Positions 21,176 to 30,673 of a DNA stretch of 64,000 nucleotides are shown in pieces; within the stretch, counting starts at the first letter, position 1; each line of letters opens with the position of its first letter. Source of the DNA: Halictus rubicundus (Eukaryota; Arthropoda; Insecta; Hymenoptera; Halictidae). The translations under genes were made by a program, and so were the position numbers. The stretch lies in the NCBI RefSeq assembly GCF_050948215.1, contig NC_135164.1:997116-1061115 (forward strand). The letters run 5' to 3'. The notes under the pieces were generated by a model. The model was not told the origin of the DNA, searched no databases, and saw only the letters and a program-made list of their open reading frames with translations.

Positions 21176-24100
21176 ACCTCTCACATCCCATAGGACCCAC
21201 TAAATTTTTGATAGACACGGGAGCAGAACCGAATTTAATAAAAAAGAGCCAAGTATCTAATCTTCCCTTAAATAAAGCTGTGATCTTGAGACTAAGTGGT
21301 ATCACGTCGCAAGTAGTGAAAACCCTCGGATCCTTAGGGATCCAAATATTTAACAAAACCCACGAATTTCACGTCGTCCCTAACGACTTCCCTATACCAT
21401 ACTCTGCAATCCTAGGATCAGAGTTTTTAAAAAAGGCTAATGCCACTATCTCGTACCAAGATCACTGCCTCTCGCTCGGCTCAATACGAATTCCCTTTGC
21501 CGATCCTCCAAAACATTTAATTCCCCCACGTAGCATCACCACGATCCCCGTTTTTATTAAAAATCCACACGTGAAAGTAGGTTTCATTCCCCGCTTGAAA
21601 GTCGGTCCAGGCATCTTCGCAGGAGAATGTGTAGTAAAAAACAATAATGGGCAAGCATTTATTAAAATATTCAACACAAGGGATCAGGAGTTCAATGTGA
21701 AAATACCATGGCTGAATCTCGAGGAAATCGACGAAATAGAAAATCCCCCCAAACACAATTATATAATTAACAAAGAAACCCCCCAAAAAATATTGCAAGT
21801 CAACACCTCGAGATCAGCAGGAATCTTCTCCCAAATTGACACAAACCACCTGAACGTTGAAGAGAAAGAGCACGTCCAAAAAATAATTTCAAAACATAAT
21901 GATATTTTTTACTGCGAAGGTGACCAATTAACGGCAACTCAGCTAACCACACATCAAATCCACACCACTGATAATATTCCGGTAAACCATAAACAATATA
22001 GATTTCCCCCTATCCACAGAGAAGAAATAAATAAACAAATAACAGAATTATTAGATAAGAAAATAATAGAACCATCATACTCTCCATACAATTCACCTCT
22101 GTGGATAGTCCCCAAAAAACCAGATTCTGCTGGAAACAAAAGATGGCGAATGGTCATCGACTTTCGCCATTTAAATGAAAAGACGGTTGGAAACGCATAT
22201 CCGCTCCCCAATATCACCGAAATATTGGATCAATTGGGAGGAGCTAAATATTTTAGCGTGCTGGACTTGGCTTCTGGCTTTCACCAGATACCAATGGACA
22301 AGAACGATGCTCAAAAGACCGCCTTTTCATCCCCGCATGGCCATTTTCAATTCCTTCGTATGCCGTTTGGTCTAAAAAATGCACCGGCAACTTTTCAAAA
22401 ACTAATGGATACAGTTTTAACTGGGTTACAAGGAACCGAGATGTTCGTATATATGGATGATATAGTCCTTTATTCAAGCTCATTACAAGAACATTCAATT
22501 AAATTTAACAAACTAGCCGAACGCATACGATACGCCAACCTTCACCTTCAACCTGAAAAATGCAAATTCTTATGCAAAGAAGTGCATTATTTAGGACATA
22601 TAATTTCTGAAAAAGGAATTAAACCCGATCCGAGCAAAATATCCGCCATCCAAAATTTCCCAACTCCTCGAACCCCGCGAAACATAAAACAATTTCTAGG
22701 CCTCAGCGGCTATTATCGCCGATTCATTCCCAATTTTTCCGGTCTAGCTAAACCACTGACCCTATTATTAAAAAAACAAATAAAATTCAATTGGCAAAAT
22801 GAGCAGGAACAATCTTTTCGAGACCTGAAAGAAGCTCTTTGTAGCGAGCCGGTATTGCAATATCCAGATTTTAATCAAACATTTTTAGTTACTACCGATG
22901 CATCTAACCATGCTATCGGGGGAGTCTTAAGCCAAGGGCAAATTGGGCAGGACCTTCCTATCGCGTTTGCCTCTCGATCATTAAACCCTGCCGAGATCAA
23001 TTACTCAACTATTGAAAAGGAACTTCTCGCAATAGTGTATTGCACTCAACATTTCCGCCCTTATCTATATGGGAAAAAATTCACTTTGATCACGGATCAT
23101 CAACCCTTGGTCTGGCTCCACAAGGTTAGGGACCCTACATCCCGTCTCGTCCGCTGGCGATTAAAGCTTGCGGAATTCGAATACGAAATCAAATATAAAC
23201 CGGGCAAAGTCAATTACAACGCCGATGCGCTCTCCCGAAATCCTCCCTCACAAAACTTGAAGACCAGCCCCCAGGACGAAGAAGAACCTCAAGATTCCGA
23301 AGAACCCCCACAAACCCCCCAAAACCCTCCATCACCATCCTTAGGGCAGTGGCAGCCAATGGAGATTCCCCAAACCCCTGAAGAGGAACCTCAAGATTCC
23401 GAAGAACCCCCACAAATTCCCCAAAACCCTCCATCGCCATCCTTAGGGCAGTGGCAGCCAATGGAGATTCCCCAAACCCCTGAAGAGGAACCTCAAGATC
23501 CCGAAGAACCCTCACAAACCCCCCAAAACCCTCCATCGCCATCCTTAGGGCAGTGGCAGCCAATGGAGATTCCCCAAACCCCTGAAGAGGAACCTCAAGA
23601 TTCCGAAGAACCCCCACGAACCCCCCAGCCATCCTTAAGGCTTTGGCAAATCACAGAAACTCCACACAGCCCTCCAGAAGACCCCGAAGAACAAAATCAC
23701 CCTGCCGAAGACTCCTCTGAGGACTCTGAAGAAGAAGAGATATTATCCTCGGGAGACGAAGAACATGGAAACATCTCTTCAAACATAATAGAAACACGAG
23801 ACTGTCTTCATATGAGAAAGGACAATTTAGTGTATTTAATCACCTCTTCAGGAGAACCTTTCGATGAAGGAGCTCGCCAATTGCAGGACTTCGCAAAATT
23901 TCCCCTGCATAATAATTTGACCCTCGGAGAACCTAGCATCCGCATGTACAACAGGAAGAAATATATAGGACTCCCAATCACGAAGGGACCTCAAAACCAA
24001 ATAAGCAAACGAATGTTAGTAAAATGTTTCGAAAAATTACAAGAAATAATTTACGAAGAAACAATTAGTTCGTTCTCAATCAGTAAACCAGCAAGGACGG

Positions 24101-25251
24101 ACCAAGTAAATTGGCAACCGATATTAGAACAATTAGAAGACAAGATCTTGCACCTTCCAATACAGGTCACGGTCTGTCAAAATCTTGTAAAAATACCACC
24201 AATTTCGAAGAGAAATCAGATATTGGAAAGGTTTCATGCCTCGGCACCATCTGGCCACAAGGGCGTAACCAAAACACACGCAAGAATTAGGGAATACTTT
24301 TTCTGGGAAAATATGAAAAAGGATATCTCTACATACATACAGAATTGCCTAAACTGCCAATTACGGAAGCTAGTAAGAGTAAAGAATAGACAACCAATGA
24401 CTCTAACGGACACACCTGGAAGAGCATTCGATAAGGTATCAATAGACATGGTCGGACCACTACCCGTTACCCGGAAAGGAAACAAATATCTCCTTACAAT
24501 CCAGGATTTACTAACAAAGTACTCTTTGGCTATTCCATTATCAACTGGACTTTCAAACACCATCAGCAGCGCATTTTTAAAACATTTCATCTACAGATTT
24601 GGAAGCCCAAAGTGCTTATTAACAGATCAAGGTCCAAACTTAACAAGCACAACAATTAAAAATTTATTAAAAAGATTTAAAATCACACATATTCAAACCT
24701 CAGCATACCACCCACAGAGCAATGGATCGTTGGAAAGGGCCCACCATGTCCTAAAAGAATACCTGAAGCAATATATTACAAACAAAAATCAATGGGATGA
24801 TTGCACAGAGGCTGCTGTATTTTCATATAATACCAGTGTTCACGAGGGAACAAAATTCTCACCTCACCATTTGGTGTTTGGAAATACGGCAAGACTACCA
24901 TTTATACAAGACTTAATAAATGAAGACCCTGAGGAAACATATGAAGATTACCTCGTCCAACATATCAAGAATTTAAAGAAATTACAAATTCAAGCAAGAA
25001 ACAACTTGATTGCAGCAAAAGAAAAATCAAAATATTATTATGACAAAAAAATACATCCGCAACAATTAAAAGCAGGAGACAGCGTTTTTATACTTCTTCA
25101 CGATAAGACCAAACTAGCACATCAATACTCCGGACCACATCTAGTATTAAAGATTTTACCCAAAAATAATATAAAGGTGCGAATCAAAGGAAAAATGAAG
25201 ATAATCCACATGGACAGATGCCGCATCTCTAAAATTCAAGCGAAATTATAA
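20965..25251 (+). CDS. pol: Pol polyprotein: protease, RT, RNase H, integrase
   Basis: The -1 frame relative to gag opens after a stop at 20962..20964 and runs to TAA at 25249; there is no plausible ATG near its start, so it is presumably made as a gag-pol fusion by frameshifting within 20965..21175. Counting residue 1 at 20977: aspartic protease motif DTGA at 80-83; reverse transcriptase with the YMDD catalytic box at 492-495; RNase H with D641 (TDAS), E682 and D707. A Pro/Glu-rich tandem-repeat linker occupies about 770-886. Integrase follows, with zinc ligands H1087, H1094, C1124 and C1127, then catalytic D1157, D1217 and E1253, an exact D,D35E spacing. The C-terminal segment resembles a GPY/F module (SGPHLVLKIL). 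No chromodomain is seen. All catalytic residues are present and no internal stop occurs. Confidence 0.94.
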   Translation, partial: LAEKLQLLQPAWSHSYRVFQKPSKSSLNFGKRKQTPADGRPARGNNRASYLPNLLRTYHIRGTFDSVVELDLSHPIGPTKFLIDTGAEPNLIKKSQVSNLPLNKAVILRLSGITSQVVKTLGSLGIQIFNKTHEFHVVPNDFPIPYSAILGSEFLKKANATISYQDHCLSLGSIRIPFADPPKHLIPPRSITTIPVFIKNPHVKVGFIPRLKVGPGIFAGECVVKNNNGQAFIKIFNTRDQEFNVKIPWLNLEEIDEIENPPKHNYIINKETPQKILQVNTSRSAGIFSQIDTNHLNVEEKEHVQKIISKHNDIFYCEGDQLTATQLTTHQIHTTDNIPVNHKQYRFPPIHREEINKQITELLDKKIIEPSYSPYNSPLWIVPKKPDSAGNKRWRMVIDFRHLNEKTVGNAYPLPNITEILDQLGGAKYFSVLDLASGFHQIPMDKNDAQKTAFSSPHGHFQFLRMPFGLKNAPATFQKLMDTVLTGLQGTEMFVYMDDIVLYSSSLQEHSIKFNKLAERIRYANLHLQPEKCKFLCKEVHYLGHIISEKGIKPDPSKISAIQNFPTPRTPRNIKQFLGLSGYYRRFIPNFSGLAKPLTLLLKKQIKFNWQNEQEQSFRDLKEALCSEPVLQYPDFNQTFLVTTDASNHAIGGVLSQGQIGQDLPIAFASRSLNPAEINYSTIEKELLAIVYCTQHFRPYLYGKKFTLITDHQPLVWLHKVRDPTSRLVRWRLKLAEFEYEIKYKPGKVNYNADALSRNPPSQNLKTSPQDEEEPQDSEEPPQTPQNPPSPSLGQWQPMEIPQTPEEEPQDSEEPPQIPQNPPSPSLGQWQPMEIPQTPEEEPQDPEEPSQTPQNPPSPSLGQWQPMEIPQTPEEEPQDSEEPPRTPQPSLRLWQITETPHSPPEDPEEQNHPAEDSSEDSEEEEILSSGDEEHGNISSNIIETRDCLHMRKDNLVYLITSSGEPFDEGARQLQDFAKFPLHNNLTLGEPSIRMYNRKKYIGLPITKGPQNQISKRMLVKCFEKLQEIIYEETISSFSISKPARTDQVNWQPILEQLEDKILHLPIQVTVCQNLVKIPPISKRNQILERFHASAPSGHKGVTKTHARIREYFFWENMKKDISTYIQNCLNCQLRKLVRVKNRQPMTLTDTPGRAFDKVSIDMVGPLPVTRKGNKYLLTIQDLLTKYSLAIPLSTGLSNTISSAFLKHFIYRFGSPKCLLTDQGPNLTSTTIKNLLKRFKITHIQTSAYHPQSNGSLERAHHVLKEYLKQYITNKNQWDDCTEAAVFSYNTSVHEGTKFSPHHLVFGNTARLPFIQDLINEDPEETYEDYLVQHIKNLKKLQIQARNNLIAAKEKSKYYYDKKIHPQQLKAGDSVFILLHDKTKLAHQYSGPHLVLKILPKNNIKVRIKGKMKIIHMDRCRISKIQAKL
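23284..23632 (+). repeat. 102-bp tandem repeat inside pol (34-residue units)
   Basis: Units start at 23284, 23386, 23488 and 23590 with an exact 102-bp period, about 3.4 copies. Each encodes 34 residues rich in Pro, Glu and Gln, with the marker SLGQWQPMEIPQTPEE. The copies differ by only a few substitutions (for example Asp-Ser versus Asp-Pro), and the frame is preserved. It is placed between RNase H and the integrase zinc domain and is followed by a further acidic stretch to about 23770. Not a usual element of gypsy pol proteins. Confidence 0.9.
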
Positions 25252-25267
25252 CACACACAAAAAAAAA

Positions 25268-25298
25268 AAAAAATGAGATTTTTCAAATCTCATTTTTT
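25268..25298 (+). repeat. Perfect 14-bp stem-loop before the polypurine tract
   Basis: AAAAAATGAGATTT at 25268..25281, a three-base loop, then AAATCTCATTTTTT at 25285..25298. It lies 17 bp after the pol stop and 4 bp before the polypurine tract. With its U-rich 3' side it may shape second-strand priming or 3' RNA stability. Confidence 0.8.
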
Positions 25299-25302
25299 CC
25301 AT

Positions 25303-25312
25303 AGGGGGGAGG
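25303..25312 (+). other. Polypurine tract
   Basis: AGGGGGGAGG directly abuts the TG of the 3' LTR, the expected plus-strand primer of reverse transcription. Confidence 0.85.
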
Positions 25313-25885
25313 TGTCACGTTCCCATGCAAGGGAACGCGACGCTCCCGGCTCACGCTTAACGCGTTTAGCGGGAGCTGCCCCCACCACAGAACGTACTCG
25401 TCGCGAGGTGGCCACCTGCGAAGGAGCTCGCCACCATACAAACAAAAACACAATCGAAAACAAAACCAAGTAAGAAGATTTCCTAGAAAAATCCAAAAAT
25501 AGATACAAATATGGAGGAAACGGCCGTATAAATACGAGTGGCAAAGAGCCACTCGCGCTCAGATTCCTCCAGACCCTTCGAAGGTGCGGTCCTTGCCAGC
25601 ACCTTCCAAAATCCACCAGAAGGTGCGGTCTTCGCCAGCACCTCCTGGCTAACTACATTAATATCACCAATTATTTAAGCACACATACACATTAACACTT
25701 CTTTTATAAACACGAACATTCACGCACACACTACACACACATTTGTATATATAAAACAGTTTCTTCTTCTTAATATACATATTTTATTTATCAACTAACA
25801 GTTTTCTTTCCTTTTTTTTTCCCTATAAGCTCACCTCCTTCTCCCTGCGAAATAAACCCCGAAACTCCGTAATTAAAACGTAACA
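25313..25885 (+). repeat. 3' LTR
   Basis: 573 bp, apparently identical to 19357..19929 including the T9 run and AATAAA (25851..25856). Followed by the GTAA duplication at 25886..25889. Confidence 0.95.
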
Positions 25886-25889
25886 GTAA
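25886..25889. repeat. Target-site duplication GTAA, right
   Basis: Second copy of GTAA; removing it together with the element restores a continuous right arm of the surrounding DNA transposon. Confidence 0.85.
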
Positions 25890-25993
25890 TATTTGCCTCT
25901 CTGAACCAACTAATGTTTTCCTCTGAAATTTTTTTCTATCATAAAAAAGAAGCGAGATATTTTAGATGCTTAAGTTAGGTGAAACACCCTGTA

Positions 25994-28311
25994 CATTATT
26001 GAAAAAATGGCTACAAATTTTGATATATATGTTCATGTAATTTTTATAAAGTAACGTAATATAGTAATTTTTAGTGCTCTATAAACCTAGTATTAAGAGA
26101 ACGATTAAGTTTTTACCGATGATTCCGTTTGCACTGTTTATCCTTGCGATGAATAGAATATGAGGCAATAAAAAAAAACGTTGACTTTTTCGTAGTACGT
26201 ATACAAACGCGGTTGTGGTATTTACAAGCACTATTGCGCCATTGTTTCAATTCAGACAATGTATCTTAAAAAAATAGTAGAAACATATCATGGTATCAAG
26301 CTGAAGTGTTTATGCATGCCTGTATGTGACACAGCGAGGAGAGATTCTATGAAATTCTGCACACTTTCTTGCAAAAATAAGAGCAATTTTATGCACTGTA
26401 AGGTAAGAAACAAGCTAGAATTTGCGTGCCCGATTCGAATTCGCGCCTCTCTCTTTTCTTGCAAAGCTGGACAAGAATGCATTGCCCCGATCGTAAATAG
26501 CGCCACGCTTTCTAAATTTCTGACTTTTTATGCCTAATACACTCATTAACACAAACTCATTTTCATGGCTCTTAGAGAAGCGTGAAAAACCAGACAAAAA
26601 CTTTCTTTCTGCGCGTTGTCAAACTTATTTTATTAAAATCCGTTTTGGCATCCTAAAAGTTCGTAGTCATTTGAAACACCGGACTGTCGTTCCTGCAATA
26701 GCTTCCGGTAATATTTTTCCGTTTAGAAACGGATTCAAAGATCTTTTGTCTTTTTTTCTGCTTCAACCCATTTCGATGAAATTTTAAGAAGAAATTTAAG
26801 AGCATTAATATATTGTTTTCGCTACGATCAAATTATTAATGAAAAATATAAATTTATATTTAGCATCCCGTGTTCTACCAAGCATTGAAATCACCTGAAT
26901 GGCGCGGCGCGGCGCGGCGCTTACGTCAATACATTCTACATTCACGAATTCATTATGCAAAAGGTGGCTACAATTTTAATCCGTACTTTGTACCCTTTGT
27001 TCTATAATTCTTTGTCGCGTAGATTCACGGTAATGTAAACAATTTTTTAAACAAAATCCTTTTTAAATTTTTACAATTACCATTTAATGTTTCGCTTACA
27101 ATTTAGGAGTTACAATCACAATCAGTGACAGATGAACATTATTAACTAATTATTACCTAAATATTACTACTTAACACATTACTAACCGATAGTTATTTAA
27201 TATGTACTTTCAAAAGAATCGTGGAGTTTCAATTGAGACCCTATCGCTGAAAATAGAATCCCAGACATTATCATTAAACAGAATCATTCAATATGTTTTT
27301 CGCAAAGACACAATGTTTTACACTAATGGATAAACCTTCCTTTATTTTTTACTGTTTTGATCATTCAATAAAGCCGATTTTTGTGTACACTTTTTACGTA
27401 ATTCTAGATGAAAGCTATCTGGGCGTGTCAAATTGTAGTTTACAAATCATTAAAAGTATCTATTACTTTACGTGCCATCTTTGAAAACCATTCAATCGAT
27501 ATCGTTCCATATTTTTTTTTAATTATTTTTATATCTTGAAAACATGTTGACGAATTTACAATCGATATGTTTTCAGTTCAATGTATTTTTGAATGCTCTT
27601 CTTTCATGAATAATGTTCAAATAATTTTGTCCACTAGCGTAGACTTTACGTCTTACACGCACTTCTTGGTCGTGAGTTCCAGAGATCAAGCAGCGCCGCC
27701 ACAGTGTGCAAAAATGCCAAAACGCTGGTCATAGGACAATTTTTCGAAGTAACGAATGTTGTTCATTTTAGTTGTGATGTTATTAAGTAAAAGTTCAAAC
27801 TATAAGAAACAATAAAAATTAATTTTAACATTGCTAAATTATATCTCTAGTTCTGTTTTCCTTGATTCAAATACTGTGAACTGTAATGCTTATTAAATCT
27901 GTACACTTTGGAGTATAATTTTGTTATTAAAAATTGTTCCTCGATGACTAAATAATGCAATTTTAATGTTAAAATTACTTTCGTGACCATGGATAAGCAT
28001 GTATGTATATGTATAGTTTAAAATGTACGGTTTCATAAAGAAAAATCATTTTATCCGAAGTTCATATTAAATAACAAAGAAGAAACACAAAACGCATGCT
28101 CGTTTTGCATGGGAAGTATTTGCAAATATGTCTGAAACAATATCCTAAAAAAAAAATTTTGCACATGTCCGCGCCAAATAAAGAAATTAATGTTTTAGTT
28201 TTAAATGTTAAACAGCAGGATATCAATAATATTATGTGCTTGCGGTCGGATCTCACTAATGAGTATATTGTACAAACAATACTACTCCTGGAGTCTAACT
28301 TCTATATATTT
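25994..28311. other. Intronic stretch, short GGCGC repeat only
   Basis: AT-rich DNA without a supported gene. A perfect fourfold GGCGC repeat sits at 26901..26920. The frames near 26259..26790 show no recognised domain. Confidence 0.45.
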
Positions 28312-28379
28312 AAAATATAATATAATATAATATAATATAATATAATATAATATAATATAATAATAATATATAATAATAA
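28312..28379. repeat. AT-rich pentanucleotide microsatellite
   Basis: A (TATAA)n-type array of about ten units grading into ATA trinucleotides. Confidence 0.8.
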
Positions 28380-28703
28380 TTTGGTTATTTTTTCATGAAA
28401 ATTGACAAATCGGTATCAATATACAAATATTTTTAAATTGAGGATTCTATGTTGCTATCGAAAAGGCATCCTCAATTTAATAAATAAGGAAACCTATGCA
28501 ATTTTATATTTACTTTTAATGTTTTTAATAAAACGGCTTTATTATTCAATGCATTCTATATGGAGATTTTTACAGACGCTGTTCACGAGTTCCAAATGAA
28601 TCTTTGCTACTGAACAAGCTGAGTTGTTCGAAACGCCTCAAGTGTATGAATTATAAATGATTCGAAAAATATTGTGTCGATACGGCAAAATTATTCGTTA
28701 ATT

Positions 28704-29035
28704 GATACCCTTGGTTCTACATGCCACCATCAGTATACAAGATTTTGATGCATGAACTATCAGTAGTCGAAAACTCCATCTTACCGATTAGTGCCTATTC
28801 AGAACAAGTTCTGGAAACTTCAAACAAATTATTTAAAAAATATAGAGCAGAATATGGTCGAAAGATGTTACGAATTAAAATAAATAAGGACATATTTCAC
28901 AGGATGATGGTATATTTGGATCCATATATTTCACTGATTGTAAGTGATATTCAACATAAAATCTCTAAGAAAAAAATACCATCTGAAAGTTTTACAACTA
29001 TTAACAGATGCATCAGTAGAAAATCAATGTATTGA
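28704..29035 (+). pseudogene. Relic of a mobile-element protein (C-terminal part)
   Basis: After a stop at about 28700 the frame reads YPWFYMPPSVYKILMHE, then ILPISAYSEQVLETSNK and a basic stretch with AEYGRKMLRIKI, ending at 29033. I associate the pattern W-x-Y-M-P-P-S-V-[HY]-K followed by LPI-x(2)-[FY]-SEx(5)[ES]-x-NK with the C-terminus of a protein found repeatedly in insect genomes as transposon-borne copies, but I cannot name the family. About 110 residues are open; upstream frames are broken. Composition is more protein-like than neighbouring chance frames. It could instead be a real exon of an unknown gene. Confidence 0.45.
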
Positions 29036-29411
29036 TTCTGATTCTCAGGACATACATACTAGAAATAAACAGATTTAAAAAAGTATTTACCATTTTGTTG
29101 ATTTGTTTTGTACACTTTACGATTATAAGAATATAAACTTTTTTATGTATGCACATTTGTTTAAAACATTTATGTTAAAACAAATGTTCATAGATAGAAA
29201 AACGTTTATACTCTTATATAGATATATACAATCACTTTTTTGATAAATATTTAATTTTTTCTTCACGAACGATTAATTAAAATGTCAATCTAACATTAAA
29301 TTCGTGATCAACGACCTCAAAAACCTTAGTACACGGTATTTTTAGAAAGGCTTTTAATGTTCTTCTAGTGTTTTTAATGCTTGGCCAGCTTTTGGGCATT
29401 ATTGTACACAG
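29036..29411. other. Intronic stretch, nothing recognised
   Basis: AT-rich; contains a local imperfect palindrome (AAACATTTATG...CAAATGTTCATAGATAG) near 29160..29200. Confidence 0.4.
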
Positions 29412-29420
29412 TGCGCCGCA

Positions 29421-30665
29421 CAGTCGTGCCAAACCGGCAAAAAATCCATTTTATAAATTTTCGATTTTTATAAAAAAAAATTATTTTAGTATAGCCTAAT
29501 AGTGCGTGCATGAGGTGCCAAAGTCAGATTTAAAAAAAAAATTTTTTAAGGAGATATACGCATGGTAAATAACCATTTCCTCGCTCCTGGGAATTCATCA
29601 GTTTTCAGAGAGATAGTTATGTAATTACTCCGCCTATAATTGAATACTTAGGGATCTACAAATCATATGGGTTATTGCAAATGGCTTCAACTATTAACAG
29701 GCAAAAAAAATTTTCCAAAAAAAGTTGTTCAACATTAAGTAATATGGATTAACCTGAAGCCCCTTTGCGTTACGCACATTTTTTATTTATGGAGGAATAT
29801 AAAAAATCCTTTGAATAGCTTCGATCTGGAACTAATCGTTTTGGCAAGTTATAATACTGATCTAGCTTTGTGCAAAATTTCATGAGATACGTCGAGATGC
29901 TTTCGCCGCAATTTAAGTTCAAATATCAACTTTCGGAATTTCCAAGAATGAATCGCGCGGAAGTGACCATTTTGATGTTTCAGGTGAAATTTTTAAAGGA
30001 TACATATCAGATAATAAAAAAAGTGACATTCATACATATAAAAAAATATTTAATAACAATTTTTTATGTTAAATAAACAAAGTTTTCATTCACTGGACCA
30101 CTGTCGCAAAGATGCAACAGGTATTTTTTGGTAGTGCTCCAATGAACGCTATAAAAATAATTTATGTAAGATAAAAAAAATTGTTGTTAAATATTTTTTT
30201 ATACATAAAAAATTAATAAATCATATGCACTTCACATTTTTCTTTATTATTTAGAGATATCCCTAAAAAATTTCACCTGGAACATCAAATAATCGTAACT
30301 TCCGCACGATTCACTCTTGGAAATTCTGAAAGTTGATATTTAAACTTAAATTGTGGCGAATGGTCTCGAAGGGTCTCATGATTTTTTGCACAAAGTTAGA
30401 TCACTATTACACCTTGCCAAAACTATTAGTTCCAGACCAAAATCTATTAAAGGATTTGTTGTATGCTTCCATAAATATAAAATGGGCAGAAAACAGAGAT
30501 TTTCGATTAGCCCATATTACTTAATGTTAACAACTTTTTACAAAAATTTTTTTGCCAAATAAGCGTTGTATCTGTGGCAATCTCTCCACAAATTTTCCAA
30601 CAAATTCGTTGGATAGTTTCGTGTTTACAGATTTTTTGCCGCTTTTTGGCCGTTTGGCACCACTG
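29421..30665. mobile_element. hAT-like non-autonomous foldback element
   Basis: A 1,245-bp element. Its left end CAGTCGTGCCAAACCGGC and right end GCCGTTTGGCACCACTG are inverted repeats of the CAGNGNTGCC style seen in hAT transposons. Near-identical 8-mers flank it: TGCGCCGC at 29412..29419 (one base from the end) and TGCGCCGT at 30666..30673, as expected for an 8-bp duplication. Internally, about 29700..30010 and 30249..30560 are inverted copies of each other, so most of the element can fold. No transposase is encoded. Confidence 0.65.
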
Positions 30666-30673
30666 TGCGCCGT

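Larger units (their letters stand above)
19357..25885 (+). mobile_element. Complete Ty3/gypsy LTR retrotransposon
   Basis: A 6,529-bp element with 573-bp LTRs, primer-binding site, gag, pol (protease, reverse transcriptase, RNase H, integrase) and polypurine tract in canonical order. The order RT-RNase H-integrase places it in Ty3/gypsy rather than Ty1/copia. The LTRs appear identical over their full length and both frames are open, so insertion was recent and the copy may be competent. There is no env-like frame: only 61 bp separate the pol stop from the 3' LTR. It lies sense to the host gene in intron 1 and inside the right arm of an older DNA transposon. Confidence 0.95.
18379..25991. mobile_element. 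Long-TIR Tc1/mariner-like DNA transposon split by an LTR retrotransposon
   Basis: With the LTR element and one GTAA copy removed, this is a 1,080-bp element flanked by TA (18377..18378 and 25992..25993). The left terminus CAGGGTGGCTCACCTAACTC matches the inverted right terminus TTAGGTGAAACACCCTG. The inverted arms are about 320 bp: 18379..18700 against 19140..19356 joined to 25890..25991. By eye they agree at roughly nine positions in ten, and the pairing continues straight across the LTR insertion point. Between the arms lies a deleted transposase relic (18879..19118). Non-autonomous. Confidence 0.88.

Noticed and set aside
23210..23632. 140-codon open frame on the minus strand with internal repeats
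   Set aside because: It is the mirror of the 102-bp tandem repeat in pol; its repeats are the same units read backwards.
23284..23632. Regularly spaced repeat as a possible CRISPR-like array
   Set aside because: Units are contiguous 102-bp direct repeats within an open frame, without unique spacers, in a eukaryotic element.
25252..25312. Search for an env-like gene after pol
   Set aside because: Only 61 bp separate the pol stop from the 3' LTR, occupied by a hairpin and the polypurine tract.
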